From: Microvirga aerophila | Lineage (GTDB): Bacteria; Pseudomonadota; Alphaproteobacteria; Rhizobiales; Beijerinckiaceae | Reading direction: 5' to 3' | NCBI RefSeq assembly: GCF_003332305.1 | Contig: NZ_QOIO01000018.1 | Span: 45,203-109,202 of the forward strand | Length of the DNA stretch: 64,000 bases | Part shown: positions 1-8,707 of the stretch, piece by piece | Numbering within the stretch: the stretch's first letter is position 1 | Layout: every line of letters starts with the position of its first letter | Notes under the pieces: model-generated | Databases searched by the model: none | The model's input: only the letters and a program-made list of their open reading frames with translations | What the model was told of the DNA's origin: nothing | Translations under genes and position numbers: made by a program

Positions 1-1112
1 ATGGAGTCCGCGCCGAGACCCGGACCGACCGTGCGCTCCTCGACGATGGTGAGCTTGGCCGGCAGCGCGCCTGCGCGCAGCAGGACCGCGAGATCGTTCG
101 CCTGCTGGACGCTGAAGCGGCCCGAAATCTGGCCCGAGCCGCCCGTGATCGCGGACTGGATCGTGGGCGCGGAGATCACCTCGTTATCGAGCACGATGGC
201 AAGCGGCCGGCCGATATTCTCGGTGGTTGCCTGGCCGAAGCGTTGCGCGCCGCGGATGTTGAAGCGGAAATTGACAATGGGCTCGTTGGTGCGGCTGTCG
301 AAGGCCGGCTGCGCATCCACGAGATCGCCGCCTTCGACGATGATCTGACGCTCGACGGGGGTAAGCTGTCCGCCCGCATCGCGCATGGGCAGCATGTCCA
401 CATCCGCCGCGCCCTGCTGGCCAAGCAGACGGAATTCGAGCTTGGCCGTGCGCCCGAGGATGTCCTTGAGGCGCTGCGGATCCTGCAAGCCCGGAACTTG
501 GACCAGGATACGGTCGACGCCCTGGCGCTGGATGTTCGGCTCGGTGGTGCCGAGCGCGTCGACACGCCGGCGCAGGACCTCGATGGCCTGATCCACGGCG
601 CGGCGGACTCGCTCGTTCACGCCGGCTTCCGTGAAGTTCAGGGTGATCAGCCCCTCCGGCGTCACCGCCACGTCGATGTCGCGGTTTCCGGTCTGGCCGA
701 TGACCGCGTTGCCGATGGGCTGGGAGAGCTCGCGCAGGCGGGGCAGGAGGCGATCCCTGTCGCCCGCGTCCGGCACGCGCAGCTGTGCGCCGCGCTGGGT
801 CATCTGAATGCCGCCCTGGGGCGACACGCGGGTCTCGCGCAGGATGCGTCGGATGTCGTCGCGGATCTGCGTGCTTTGCGTCCGCAAAAGGTCCGGCACG
901 TCCACTTCAAGCAGCACGTGAGAGCCGCCCTGCAGGTCGAGGCCGAGAACGATGGCGCGAGACGGGATCAGCCATGACGGCACCCATCCCGGCAGTGAGC
1001 GTTGGAACGCGTCGCGCGTCTCGCGGGTCATCGTGCTTGGAACTGCAAGGAGCAATCCAATGACGATAATCGCCATGGTGGCGATGATCTTGGACTTCGA
1101 GAAGCGCAGCAT
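1..1112 (-). CDS. secD: Protein translocase subunit SecD (partial, C-terminus beyond window)
   Basis: Inner-membrane component of the SecDF complex that uses the proton gradient to help pull preproteins through SecYEG. The 370 visible residues begin MLRFSKSK with one N-terminal membrane segment (about residues 8-25), then the motif LGLDLQGGSHVLLEV near residue 53, which is the SecD signature, and the long periplasmic P1 region. The reading frame is still open at base 1, so the five C-terminal membrane helices lie outside. The ATG at 1112 is preceded by an AGAAAGG-like ribosome site. It lies 37 nt downstream of yajC on the same strand, the usual yajC-secD order. Identification is firm; only truncation by the window edge is unusual. 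Confidence 0.95.
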   Translation of the reverse strand, partial: MLRFSKSKIIATMAIIVIGLLLAVPSTMTRETRDAFQRSLPGWVPSWLIPSRAIVLGLDLQGGSHVLLEVDVPDLLRTQSTQIRDDIRRILRETRVSPQGGIQMTQRGAQLRVPDAGDRDRLLPRLRELSQPIGNAVIGQTGNRDIDVAVTPEGLITLNFTEAGVNERVRRAVDQAIEVLRRRVDALGTTEPNIQRQGVDRILVQVPGLQDPQRLKDILGRTAKLEFRLLGQQGAADVDMLPMRDAGGQLTPVERQIIVEGGDLVDAQPAFDSRTNEPIVNFRFNIRGAQRFGQATTENIGRPLAIVLDNEVISAPTIQSAITGGSGQISGRFSVQQANDLAVLLRAGALPAKLTIVEERTVGPGLGADS

Positions 1113-1149
1113 CGTCAGTTCAGCCTTTCTGCAGGATCGGGCGCGTTCG

Positions 1150-1494
1150 TCAGACCTTGACCGGTTCGCTCTTGGTGCGAACTTCGGAGATCATGGCCCT
1201 GGCGACCTTGACCTTCACGCCCTCGGCGATTTCGACCTCGATGTCGGCCGAGTCCTCGAGAACCTTGGTCACCTTGCCGATGATGCCGCCGGAGGTGACC
1301 ACCGTGTCCCCCCTGCGCACATTCTTGATCATTTCCTGATGCGCGCGCACCCGACGCTGCTGCGGCCGGATGATGAGGAACCACATGATGACAAAGATGA
1401 GGATGAAGGGGACGAATTGCAAAATCATATCCGTCCCCCCTGCGGCGGGGGCCCCTTGCGCGAAGGCGGGTGAAATGAACAAGCGGCTCTCCAT
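1150..1494 (-). CDS. yajC: Preprotein translocase subunit YajC
   Basis: Small inner-membrane partner of SecDF. The 114-residue product starts MESRLFISPAFAQ, has a short Ala/Gly linker, one membrane helix (about residues 23-41, ending in FLIIRPQQ) and then the conserved cytoplasmic part with VRRGDTVVTSGGIIGKV, typical of YajC. The frame is open further upstream to 1578, but that extension is not YajC-like, so the ATG at 1494 is preferred. It is followed by secD on the same strand, which supports the call. Confidence 0.94.
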   Translation of the reverse strand: MESRLFISPAFAQGAPAAGGTDMILQFVPFILIFVIMWFLIIRPQQRRVRAHQEMIKNVRRGDTVVTSGGIIGKVTKVLEDSADIEVEIAEGVKVKVARAMISEVRTKSEPVKV

Positions 1495-1765
1495 GGATAA
1501 AGGCGCGAGGCGGGCCTGAACCGCCCACCCGCGCCGGTCGGGATTAGAAGCGGGGCGGACTATACCCATCGACTCCACGAAATCAATGAAGTTGCGGGGA
1601 TTTCCAAAGCCTGCGTCGATAGACGCTGCGGCAGCGTCGCAGCTGAGCCGTTTTTATCGGGTTGGAACTGGCTCTTCTTCCGGATAGGCCGCATTTTTGG
1701 CGGTGAACCGGATCCCCTTCGCCGGAAAAATACTCTAAGCACCTCTTTCCCACGTTGATGACATC

Positions 1766-2650
1766 ATGGTCGGTACCTTGGACGCCCTCACCTCCCCCGA
1801 ATCCCTGGCTGTTCTGCAGCGCATCGCCGACGCCCTGGAGCGCCTTGCCCCCGCCGCCAGGCCCCAAGCGGATTTCTCCGAAGCGGACGCCTTTGTCTGG
1901 CAGGCGGCCAGCCGGAGGCTGTCCCCCGTGCCCAAGGTGAGCCGGGTCGAGATGAGCCTGCTGCGTGGGATCGACCGGGTGCGGGATACCCTGGCGGAGA
2001 ACACCCAACGCTTCGCGAGGGGCCTTCCGGCCAACAACGCCCTGCTGTGGGGAGCGCGGGGCATGGGAAAATCCTCGCTCGTGAAAGCGGTCCATGCCGA
2101 GATCAATCACGCCCGGCCGGACGAATCGCGGCCCCTGAAGCTGATCGAGATCCACCGGGAGGACATCGAGACCCTGCCGGACCTGATGGCTTTCCTCCGC
2201 CCGGACCCACACCGCTTCATCATCTTCTGCGACGACCTTTCGTTCGACGCGGACGATACGTCCTACAAGTCGCTGAAGGCGGTGCTGGAAGGCGGGATCG
2301 AAGGCCGGCCGGAGAACGTGATCTTCTACGCCACCTCGAACCGCCGCCATCTCCTGCCGCGGGACATGATGGAAAACGAGCGTTCGACCGCCATCAATCC
2401 GGGCGAGGCGGTGGAGGAGAAGGTTTCCCTATCGGACCGCTTCGGTCTGTGGCTCGGCTTCCACAAGTGCAGCCAGGACGAATATCTCGACATGGTCTTC
2501 GGTTATATCGATCATCTGGGGCTCGAGGGAGACCGGGAGAGCATTCGGGCCGAGGCGCTCGAATGGGCGACGACCCGCGGTGCGCGGTCGGGACGCACGG
2601 CCTGGCAGTTCATCCAGGACCTGGCAGGCCGCTTGGGGCGGGCGATCTGA
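1766..2650 (+). CDS. DUF815-family AAA-type ATP-binding protein
   Basis: The 294-residue protein has a Walker A motif GARGMGKSS (about residues 96-104) and a Walker B-like stretch IIFCDDLSFD (about 150-160), followed by a sensor-like YATSNRRHLLP. This pattern is that of the DUF815 ATPases, widespread in bacteria and without a settled function. It is on the opposite strand between yajC and the nlpD-type gene, a neighbourhood often seen in alphaproteobacteria. It diverges from yajC over about 270 nt. A C-rich/G-rich hairpin (CCCTCCCC/GGGGGAGGG, 2702-2723) follows the gene. Family assignment is strong; cellular role is unknown. Confidence 0.88.
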   Translation: MVGTLDALTSPESLAVLQRIADALERLAPAARPQADFSEADAFVWQAASRRLSPVPKVSRVEMSLLRGIDRVRDTLAENTQRFARGLPANNALLWGARGMGKSSLVKAVHAEINHARPDESRPLKLIEIHREDIETLPDLMAFLRPDPHRFIIFCDDLSFDADDTSYKSLKAVLEGGIEGRPENVIFYATSNRRHLLPRDMMENERSTAINPGEAVEEKVSLSDRFGLWLGFHKCSQDEYLDMVFGYIDHLGLEGDRESIRAEALEWATTRGARSGRTAWQFIQDLAGRLGRAI

Positions 2651-2756
2651 GCCTCGACCATCGGTCATAGCCGGGATCGTCTTCCAGCCGAGCCTCCCTG
2701 TTCCCTCCCCGCAAGGGGGAGGGAGGAGCGTGCGACCTGAAAGCTAGAACAACAAA

Positions 2757-2783
2757 GGGACGGTGGCTGAGCTCCACCGTCCC
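2757..2783 (-). terminator. Probable intrinsic terminator of the nlpD-type gene
   Basis: Perfect 10-bp stem GGGACGGTGG / CCACCGTCCC with a 7-nt loop. Read on the minus strand it is followed by TTTGTTGTT, which suits termination of the minus-strand gene ending at 2836. On the plus strand it is followed only by CTCGTTT, so it may act weakly in both directions. Confidence 0.7.
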
Positions 2784-2835
2784 CTCGTTTAACCAGCCCA
2801 CGGGTCGCGCAGGCCGGTCGGAACAGAATTCCTGG

Positions 2836-3939
2836 TTAACCGCCGAGATACTTGACCGGGTCGACCGGGGTCGAACCTTTCCGGATTTCGAAGTGCAGCT
2901 GCGGCGAGGTCACGTTGCCGGTCTGGCCGGAGGTGGCGATCACCTGGCCGCGCTTCACCTGCTCTCCCCGCTTGACGTTGAGTGAACCATTGTGGGCGTA
3001 GGCCGAGACGTAACCGTTCTCGTGGCGAATGAGGACGAGGTTGCCGTAGCCTTTCACCTCGCTGCCCGCATAGGTGACGGTTCCGGCCTCGGCGGCCTTG
3101 ACCGGGGTCCCTTCGGGAACCGCGATGTTGATGCCTTCGTTGCCGCCATTGGCGCCGAAGCCGGCGATGACGCGGCCACGAGCCGGCCACCGGAAATCAC
3201 CGGAGATGCTGGCGGTCTGTTCGGGCTCGGGCGTCGGAGCCTTGGCGGCCTCCGGCTGCGCCACCGGCGCGGGAGCCGGAGCAACAGGCTGCATCGCGAC
3301 GGGCTTCACAGGCTGGGGCTCGATGAGCGCCGCCACCTTGGGAGCCTGGACGGGCTTGGGCTCGACCACAGGCTGAGGAGCGGAGACCAGGGGCTGGGCC
3401 GAGGCCGTGACAACCCTCGCCGGCTCTGCCTTCGCGGAAGCCCGCTCGAACTTGGCAGGCAGGGGCTGAACCTGAGCGGTGGAGATCATACCAGGACGAG
3501 CGCGCTTGGGCGTCTCGATCGGCTCGACGGGCTTGGCTGCGGCCTTCGAGTTGTCGACGAGACGGAACTTGGGCTGAGGCGCCGGCTGAACGGCGGCCGT
3601 CTGCATGGGTGACGCGGAGCGCGTTGGAGCAGGCGTATAGGCGGCCGGGGCGGCAGCGGTTCGCGTGGGCTGCGAAAGAGGCTGGGACTGCACGGGCGGC
3701 AGGGCCTGGGCATGAACGGATGGGGTCGGCGTTGCGGCGGAAGCGTAGGGCTGAGCCGGTGCGGACGGAGCGGGCTCGCTCGATGCCACTCTCTCGCTGG
3801 ACGCAAACGGATTGGAGAATGGATTCTCGGCAAACCGCATGGTGTCCGTACTACAGGCTGCCGCAGTACTGCCGATCAACCCCACCAGAGCGATCCGCGA
3901 AACCGCGATCCATTGCCCAGAACCCACACGCAAACGCAT
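2836..3939 (-). CDS. NlpD-like lipoprotein with degenerate LytM (M23) domain
   Basis: Envelope protein of 367 residues, probably an activator of cell-wall amidases at division. An N-terminal hydrophobic segment ends in GSTAAAC, a loose lipobox with the possible lipidated Cys near residue 29. Residues about 35-245 are Pro/Ala-rich, with no recognisable LysM domain. The C-terminal 120 residues (248-367) are an M23 fold. The first zinc-ligand motif (usually H-x3-D) reads GNEGINIA, so both ligands are Asn, and HLHFE reads QLHFE. This loss of metal ligands is known from NlpD/EnvC, which activate amidases instead of cutting peptidoglycan. The surE-pcm-nlpD order supports the assignment. DipM-type proteins are the alternative. 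Confidence 0.82.
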   Translation of the reverse strand: MRLRVGSGQWIAVSRIALVGLIGSTAAACSTDTMRFAENPFSNPFASSERVASSEPAPSAPAQPYASAATPTPSVHAQALPPVQSQPLSQPTRTAAAPAAYTPAPTRSASPMQTAAVQPAPQPKFRLVDNSKAAAKPVEPIETPKRARPGMISTAQVQPLPAKFERASAKAEPARVVTASAQPLVSAPQPVVEPKPVQAPKVAALIEPQPVKPVAMQPVAPAPAPVAQPEAAKAPTPEPEQTASISGDFRWPARGRVIAGFGANGGNEGINIAVPEGTPVKAAEAGTVTYAGSEVKGYGNLVLIRHENGYVSAYAHNGSLNVKRGEQVKRGQVIATSGQTGNVTSPQLHFEIRKGSTPVDPVKYLGG

Positions 3940-4056
3940 GACACTTACACCCCAACCACACGCAACTCGATGAAGCCATTAAAAGCCGATTCAGGTTAAG
4001 CAACCGTTGCTGTGGTGCTTTTATTCGTAACCTTGACTGGATTTTTTCGAGGCTGC

Positions 4057-4761
4057 TCAAAGGGTCGTGGCGACGCCGGTCACGAGCGGCGCGATCCGCA
4101 GATTCGCGCCGGGCTCCTGTCGCAACTCACCGTCTTCCTGGCGGTCGATGCGGACCAGGCGCGGCGCCCCGCCGGCGCTGAGAGCCCCCACCAGGCGTCC
4201 GCCTGGCGCGAGCAGCGACGTGACAGAGGACGGGACGGCGCCGACCGCGCCGTTGAGCAGGATCCGGTCGAACCTGTCCCGCGGGCGCGCCGCCAAACCA
4301 TCTCCGACCTCGAGGCGGGTTCCGCTAGCCTCGACGATCCTGAGGTGCTGCGCGGCGCTCTCGGCTAGGGTGTTGAAGCGCTCCACCGAATGAACCTCGG
4401 CCCTGAGCTTGGCGAGGAGCGCCGTGACGTACCCCGTGCCGGTTCCCACCTCCAGCACGCGCTGCCCGGGCTGGACCCCGAGCGCCAGGAGCATCGCCGC
4501 GACCGTTCGGGGGGCGGTCATGGTCTGGCCGCAGGGAAGCGGCAGGGCGACATCGGTGCGCGAGAGGTCGGAGAAGCGGCGCGGGGCGAACACCTCTCGC
4601 GGCACCAGCTCCATGGCGCGCAACAGAGCGATGTCGCGGATGCCGCGCGCCCTCAACGACAGAACGAACGATGCGGCCCCGATGGCCTGCTCGTCCACAC
4701 GGTGGTCATCCGGCAGGAAAGGAAAATGGATCGGCCCTGGTCCCGGATGATGGTCTGTCAT
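4057..4761 (-). CDS. pcm: Protein-L-isoaspartate O-methyltransferase
   Basis: SAM-dependent enzyme that starts repair of isoaspartyl damage in aged proteins. The 234-residue product has the family motif LPCGQTMTAPRTVAAML (about residues 75-91) and the SAM-binding glycine motif VLEVGTGTGYVTALLA (about 101-116), followed by an acidic residue in SVERF. Its length is normal for the family. It lies 17 nt downstream of surE on the same strand and upstream of the nlpD-like gene, the classic surE-pcm-nlpD stress-survival order. A 117-nt gap separates it from the lipoprotein gene. Confidence 0.93.
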   Translation of the reverse strand: MTDHHPGPGPIHFPFLPDDHRVDEQAIGAASFVLSLRARGIRDIALLRAMELVPREVFAPRRFSDLSRTDVALPLPCGQTMTAPRTVAAMLLALGVQPGQRVLEVGTGTGYVTALLAKLRAEVHSVERFNTLAESAAQHLRIVEASGTRLEVGDGLAARPRDRFDRILLNGAVGAVPSSVTSLLAPGGRLVGALSAGGAPRLVRIDRQEDGELRQEPGANLRIAPLVTGVATTL

Positions 4762-4778
4762 GGTTCCGCCTCGCCTCC

Positions 4779-5540
4779 TCAGTCGAAGGCCTGAGCGTAG
4801 CGCGTCAGCGTCGGCTCGTCAGTCATGTCGAGGCGCAGGGGCGTGATCGCGATGCGGCGATTGGCGATGGCCCAGAGATCGGTGCCGTTGCCGGGAGTGA
4901 ACGGACGGCGCTCGAAGGCGATCCAGTAATAGGGATTGCCGCGTCCGTCCTGCCGCTCGTCGAGGCGAAGGAGCTCCTGCGCCCGCTGCCCCTGGTTCAC
5001 GACCGCCGAGCCTTCCACGTCTTCCGGCTCGCAATCCGGGAAGTTGACGTTGACCAGAATGCCCTTGTCGATCCCGGTTTCGAGGATCTTGCGAATGACC
5101 TTCGGGCCGTGATGCTCGGCGCAGTGCCATTTGAGCGAATTGCGGCTGCCGGCCCCATAGGCCTGCGAGAGCGCGATGGACGGGACGCCCAGGATCGTGC
5201 CCTCGATGGCTCCCGCGACAGTGCCGGAATAGCTCACGTCCTCGGCCACGTTCTGGCCGCGGTTGACGCCGGACAGGACCAGATCGGGCTTGTGCTCGCG
5301 CATGAGCTGGCGGATGCCCATGATGACGCAATCGGTCGGCGTGCCTTTGACGGCGAAATGCCGGTCCGAGATCTCCCGCAGGCGCAGGGGATCGTTCAGC
5401 GACAGGGAATGAGAGACGCCGCTCTGGTCGGTTTCCGGGGCGACGACCCAGACGTCATCTGACAAGGCCCTGGCGATGGCCTCCAGGGTCTTCAGGCCAG
5501 GCGCATGGATGCCGTCGTCGTTGGTGCAGAGGATGCGCAT
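4779..5540 (-). CDS. surE: 5'/3'-nucleotidase SurE
   Basis: Metal-dependent survival-protein nucleotidase acting on nucleoside monophosphates. The 253-residue protein begins [15 protein letters not shown], where the two adjacent Asp residues (8 and 9) bind the metal, and contains [12 protein letters not shown] (about residues 90-101) with the Asn/Ser metal-site residues. The frame extends upstream to 5732, but the SurE family starts at MRIL, so the ATG at 5540 is chosen. It begins one base after the serS stop codon, indicating translational coupling. Confidence 0.95.
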   Translation of the reverse strand: MRILCTNDDGIHAPGLKTLEAIARALSDDVWVVAPETDQSGVSHSLSLNDPLRLREISDRHFAVKGTPTDCVIMGIRQLMREHKPDLVLSGVNRGQNVAEDVSYSGTVAGAIEGTILGVPSIALSQAYGAGSRNSLKWHCAEHHGPKVIRKILETGIDKGILVNVNFPDCEPEDVEGSAVVNQGQRAQELLRLDERQDGRGNPYYWIAFERRPFTPGNGTDLWAIANRRIAITPLRLDMTDEPTLTRYAQAFD

Positions 5541-5541
5541 G

Positions 5542-6906
5542 TCAGGCCTGCCGCTCGATCCGGGTGAGGCCACCCATATAGGGCTGGAGCGCCGTCGGGA
5601 CCGTGACGCTGCCATCCGGGTTCTGATAATTCTCCAGCACCGCCACCATGGTCCGACCCACCGCGAGCCCCGAGCCGTTGAGGGTGTGGACGAAGCGCGG
5701 AGCTTTTTCGCTAGCGGCGCGATAGCGCGCATTCATCCGGCGCGCCTGAAAATCGGTGCAGACCGAGCAGCTCGAAATCTCGCGATACATCCCCTGCCCC
5801 GGCAACCAGACCTCGATGTCATAGGTCTTCGCCGAGGCGAATCCCATATCCCCCGTGCAGAGCGTCATGGTGCGGAAAGGAAGGTCGAGTTTCTTCAGCA
5901 CGTTCTCGGCGCTGGTGAGCATGCGCTCGTGCTCGTCCGACGAGGTTTCGGGCGTTGTGATCGACACCAGCTCGCATTTCACGAACTGGTGCTGGCGGAT
6001 CATGCCGCGGGTGTCGCGGCCAGCCGAGCCCGCCTCGGCCCGGAAGCTCGGAGTGAGCGCCGTGAAGCGCAGGGGAAGCTCCTCCTCGGACAGGATCAGC
6101 TCCCGGACGAGGTTGGTTAGGGTCACTTCCGCCGTGGGGATAAGTCCATAACGGGCTTCCTTGACGATCTGCTGCAGCCCCTCGCGCGTCACCCCATCGG
6201 CAACGGCGGAAGCGATGAACTGCTCCAGGGCCGACCCAGGAAACGCCCAGAATTGGTCGTCTTCGAATTTCGGTAGTTGCGCGGTGCCGAACATGGCATC
6301 GTCGCGCACCAGCAGAGGCGGGTTCACCTCGGTATAGCCGTGCTCGTTCGTATGCAGGTCGATCATGAACTGACCAAGCGCCCGCTCCAGGCGGGCAAGG
6401 CCGCCTTTCAGCACAACGAAACGCGAGCCGGAGAGCTTCGCGGCGGTCTCGAAATCCATCAGGCCGAGCTCTTCGCCGATCTCGAAATGCTGCTTGGCGG
6501 CTTCCAGGTTCTTCGGGGAGCCGAAGCGGTGGCGCTCCACATTGCCCGCCTCGTCGGCTCCAACAGGCACATCATCCTTCGGGGTGTTCGGGATGGCGGC
6601 CAGCATGGCGTGAAGCTCCGCCTCGGCTTCCCGGGCGTCCTGCTCCAAACGCGGGATGCTCTCTTTCAGCCGCGCGACCTCTGCCATCAGATCCTGGGCC
6701 CGCGCCTCGTCCTTCTTCGCCTTGGCCTGGCCGATTTCCTTGGAGAGGCTGTTGCGGCGCTCCAGCTCTCCCTGCGCGGCCGAGATCGCGGACCTGCGGC
6801 GCTCGTCGAGGGCGATCACGCGCTCGGACAAGGGCTCCATGCCCCGTTTCCTGAGGCCTTGGTCGAAAGCCGCGGGATTGTCGCGGATGGAACGAATGTC
6901 ATGCAT
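5542..6906 (-). CDS. serS: Serine--tRNA ligase
   Basis: Class II aminoacyl-tRNA synthetase charging tRNA-Ser and tRNA-Sec. The 454-residue product begins [14 protein letters not shown], has an N-terminal Lys/Glu-rich antiparallel coiled coil (about residues 28-105) that grips the tRNA long arm, then motif 2 ([14 protein letters not shown]) and motif 3 region ([15 protein letters not shown]). The upstream frame adds 15 non-conserved residues, so 6906 is the better start. It lies about 100 nt downstream of tatC and is coupled to surE. Confidence 0.96.
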   Translation of the reverse strand: MHDIRSIRDNPAAFDQGLRKRGMEPLSERVIALDERRRSAISAAQGELERRNSLSKEIGQAKAKKDEARAQDLMAEVARLKESIPRLEQDAREAEAELHAMLAAIPNTPKDDVPVGADEAGNVERHRFGSPKNLEAAKQHFEIGEELGLMDFETAAKLSGSRFVVLKGGLARLERALGQFMIDLHTNEHGYTEVNPPLLVRDDAMFGTAQLPKFEDDQFWAFPGSALEQFIASAVADGVTREGLQQIVKEARYGLIPTAEVTLTNLVRELILSEEELPLRFTALTPSFRAEAGSAGRDTRGMIRQHQFVKCELVSITTPETSSDEHERMLTSAENVLKKLDLPFRTMTLCTGDMGFASAKTYDIEVWLPGQGMYREISSCSVCTDFQARRMNARYRAASEKAPRFVHTLNGSGLAVGRTMVAVLENYQNPDGSVTVPTALQPYMGGLTRIERQA

Positions 6907-7006
6907 AGGACTGGGACCGTGCTCTAAGGCGCGGCCCTGCCCTCGCGACACGACCGCCCCTCGCTATGCCAAGGTGGTTTTTCGGCGCTTGCGAAGGCCC
7001 TTGAGC

Positions 7007-7807
7007 CTAACCGGCCGCCGCGCGCGCGGCCTCGGCTTCCGCGCGCTTCCTCTCCACCATGCGGACGGAGAGGATGGACGCCTCGTAAAGAAGCAAGGTG
7101 GGGATCGCAAGGGCGAACTGGCTGATCACGTCGGGCGGGGTCAGAACGGCCGCGATGACAAACACGAAGACGATCGCGTAGCGGCGCTTGTCCTTGAGAA
7201 ACTGCGAATCGATGATCCCAGCCCGGGCGAGCAGGGTCAGGATCACGGGAAGCTGGAAGCAGATGCCGAAGGCGAAGATCAGCGTCATGATCAGCGACAG
7301 ATACTCGCTGACCTTCGGCAGGAACTCGATGGCCGGAGAGGTATCGGTGGCAAGCTGCTGCATGCCGACCGAGAACCTCATGAGGAGCGGCATCGCGACG
7401 AAATACACGCAGGCCGCGCCAACCGCGAATAGAACCGGCGTGGCCACCAGGTAGGGCAGGAACGCCTTGCGTTCGTTTCGGTAGAGGCCCGGCGCGACGA
7501 ACTTGTAGATCTGCGCCGCGATGACCGGGAATGCCAGGAAGCCCGCGCCGAAGGCCGCGACCTGGATCTGCGTGAAAAGGTATTCCAGGCCGTGGGTGTA
7601 GACGAGATGCGCCCTGTCGGGCGAGCCGACCGCGAGGACATACGGCCAGACCAAGGCATTGTAGATGTACTTCGCGCCTGCGAAGCAGATGAAGAACATG
7701 AGCACGAAGGCAATCAGCGCCCGGATCAGGCGCGTGCGCAACTCGGTCAGATGCTCGATCAAAGGCGCGCGCGATGCCTCGACCTCGTCATGGTCAGCGG
7801 TGGTCAT
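7007..7807 (-). CDS. tatC: Sec-independent protein translocase TatC
   Basis: Polytopic membrane receptor of the twin-arginine export pathway, binding RR signal peptides of folded cargo. The 266-residue protein has the conserved N-terminal PLIEHLTELRTRLIRAL (about residues 15-31) and six hydrophobic segments, including FLPKVSEYLSLI and FGICFQLPVIL, typical TatC signatures. The C-terminal tail is Ala/Glu-rich. The ATG overlaps the tatB stop by 4 nt, so the two are probably translated together. Confidence 0.96.
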   Translation of the reverse strand: MTTADHDEVEASRAPLIEHLTELRTRLIRALIAFVLMFFICFAGAKYIYNALVWPYVLAVGSPDRAHLVYTHGLEYLFTQIQVAAFGAGFLAFPVIAAQIYKFVAPGLYRNERKAFLPYLVATPVLFAVGAACVYFVAMPLLMRFSVGMQQLATDTSPAIEFLPKVSEYLSLIMTLIFAFGICFQLPVILTLLARAGIIDSQFLKDKRRYAIVFVFVIAAVLTPPDVISQFALAIPTLLLYEASILSVRMVERKRAEAEAARAAAG

Positions 7808-8334
7808 GAGGCTTTCAAATCCGATTTTTCGTCCAACGCGGCTCTGGCTGCCGCGGCCTTCTCGGCTTCGATCTCCGCCTCCCGCCGCAGGGATTCAGCG
7901 ATCACCTCGGCCGGATCGTCGATGGGCTCGACAGGGGGAATCGGCAAGGGGACGTCAGGCTCGACAGGCGCCGGCAACGTCGCCTCTCCGGTCACCTGAG
8001 CGATGGCAGGCTCCTCCGTGGAAGCCGGCGCCTGAGACGTTACAGGTGCGTCCACAGCGGTCTTCAGCTCGTCCCGGATCGACTGGATGGGGTTGAAGCC
8101 CTTGTTCATCGAGGACACGGAATCGTTCATGCCCTGGAGCTGCTGCTTGACGTCGTCGAGCTCGGCCTCACGGATAGCTTCCTGGAACTGCCCCTGAAAC
8201 TCCGCCGCCATGCGGCGGACCTTGCCGGTCACCTGTCCCACGGTGCGCAGCGCTCGCGGCAGGTCCTTGGGGCCGATGACTATCAGCGCGACGGCGCCGA
8301 TCACCATCACCTCACCCCAGCTCATGTCCAACAT
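7804..8334 (-). CDS. tatB: Sec-independent protein translocase TatB
   Basis: Membrane partner of TatC in substrate recognition. The 176-residue product begins MLDMSWGEVMVIGAVALIVIGPKDLPRA-type sequence with the TatB hallmark Glu at residue 8 in the membrane helix, the GPKDLP hinge and an amphipathic helix (about residues 25-70). The remaining tail is acidic and Pro-rich, which is usual for alphaproteobacterial TatB. Order tatA-tatB-tatC with a 62-nt tatA-tatB gap. Confidence 0.95.
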   Translation of the reverse strand: MLDMSWGEVMVIGAVALIVIGPKDLPRALRTVGQVTGKVRRMAAEFQGQFQEAIREAELDDVKQQLQGMNDSVSSMNKGFNPIQSIRDELKTAVDAPVTSQAPASTEEPAIAQVTGEATLPAPVEPDVPLPIPPVEPIDDPAEVIAESLRREAEIEAEKAAAARAALDEKSDLKAS

Positions 8335-8396
8335 GGCGTGGCCTCGAACCCTACCCCAACAATACTCACATGCCGCGGCAAGCGGCGCTCTGTTTA

Positions 8397-8651
8397 TCAG
8401 CCGATCTTGTGATCGGTCGTCGCGCTGGTCGTTGCGCCGGTGGCCGGCGTACCGGCCTGATGATCGAGCGTACGGACCGGCTCGGACGGGGAAACCGGCT
8501 TCACGGCCGTTTCATCCTCCGACATGCCCTTCTTGAAGGCCTTGATGCCCTTCGCGACATCGCCCATGAGATCGGAAATCTTGCCGCGCCCGAACAGCAG
8601 GACGACGATCAAGCCGACAACGATCCAATGCCAAATACTAGCGCCACCCAT
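8397..8651 (-). CDS. tatA: Sec-independent protein translocase TatA
   Basis: Pore-forming subunit of the Tat system. The 84-residue protein has a short N-terminal membrane helix (about residues 5-20, [18 protein letters not shown]) and the conserved [23 protein letters not shown] amphipathic helix, followed by an acidic, flexible tail. FGRGKI rather than FGPKKL marks it as TatA rather than TatB. The gene is followed by tatB and tatC on the same strand. Confidence 0.95.
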   Translation of the reverse strand: MGGASIWHWIVVGLIVVLLFGRGKISDLMGDVAKGIKAFKKGMSEDETAVKPVSPSEPVRTLDHQAGTPATGATTSATTDHKIG

Positions 8652-8707
8652 AGCGATCCTCCTGCGCCTTATGCGGCGCGGCTTCTAAACTTAAACCCGT
8701 GGCCAAC

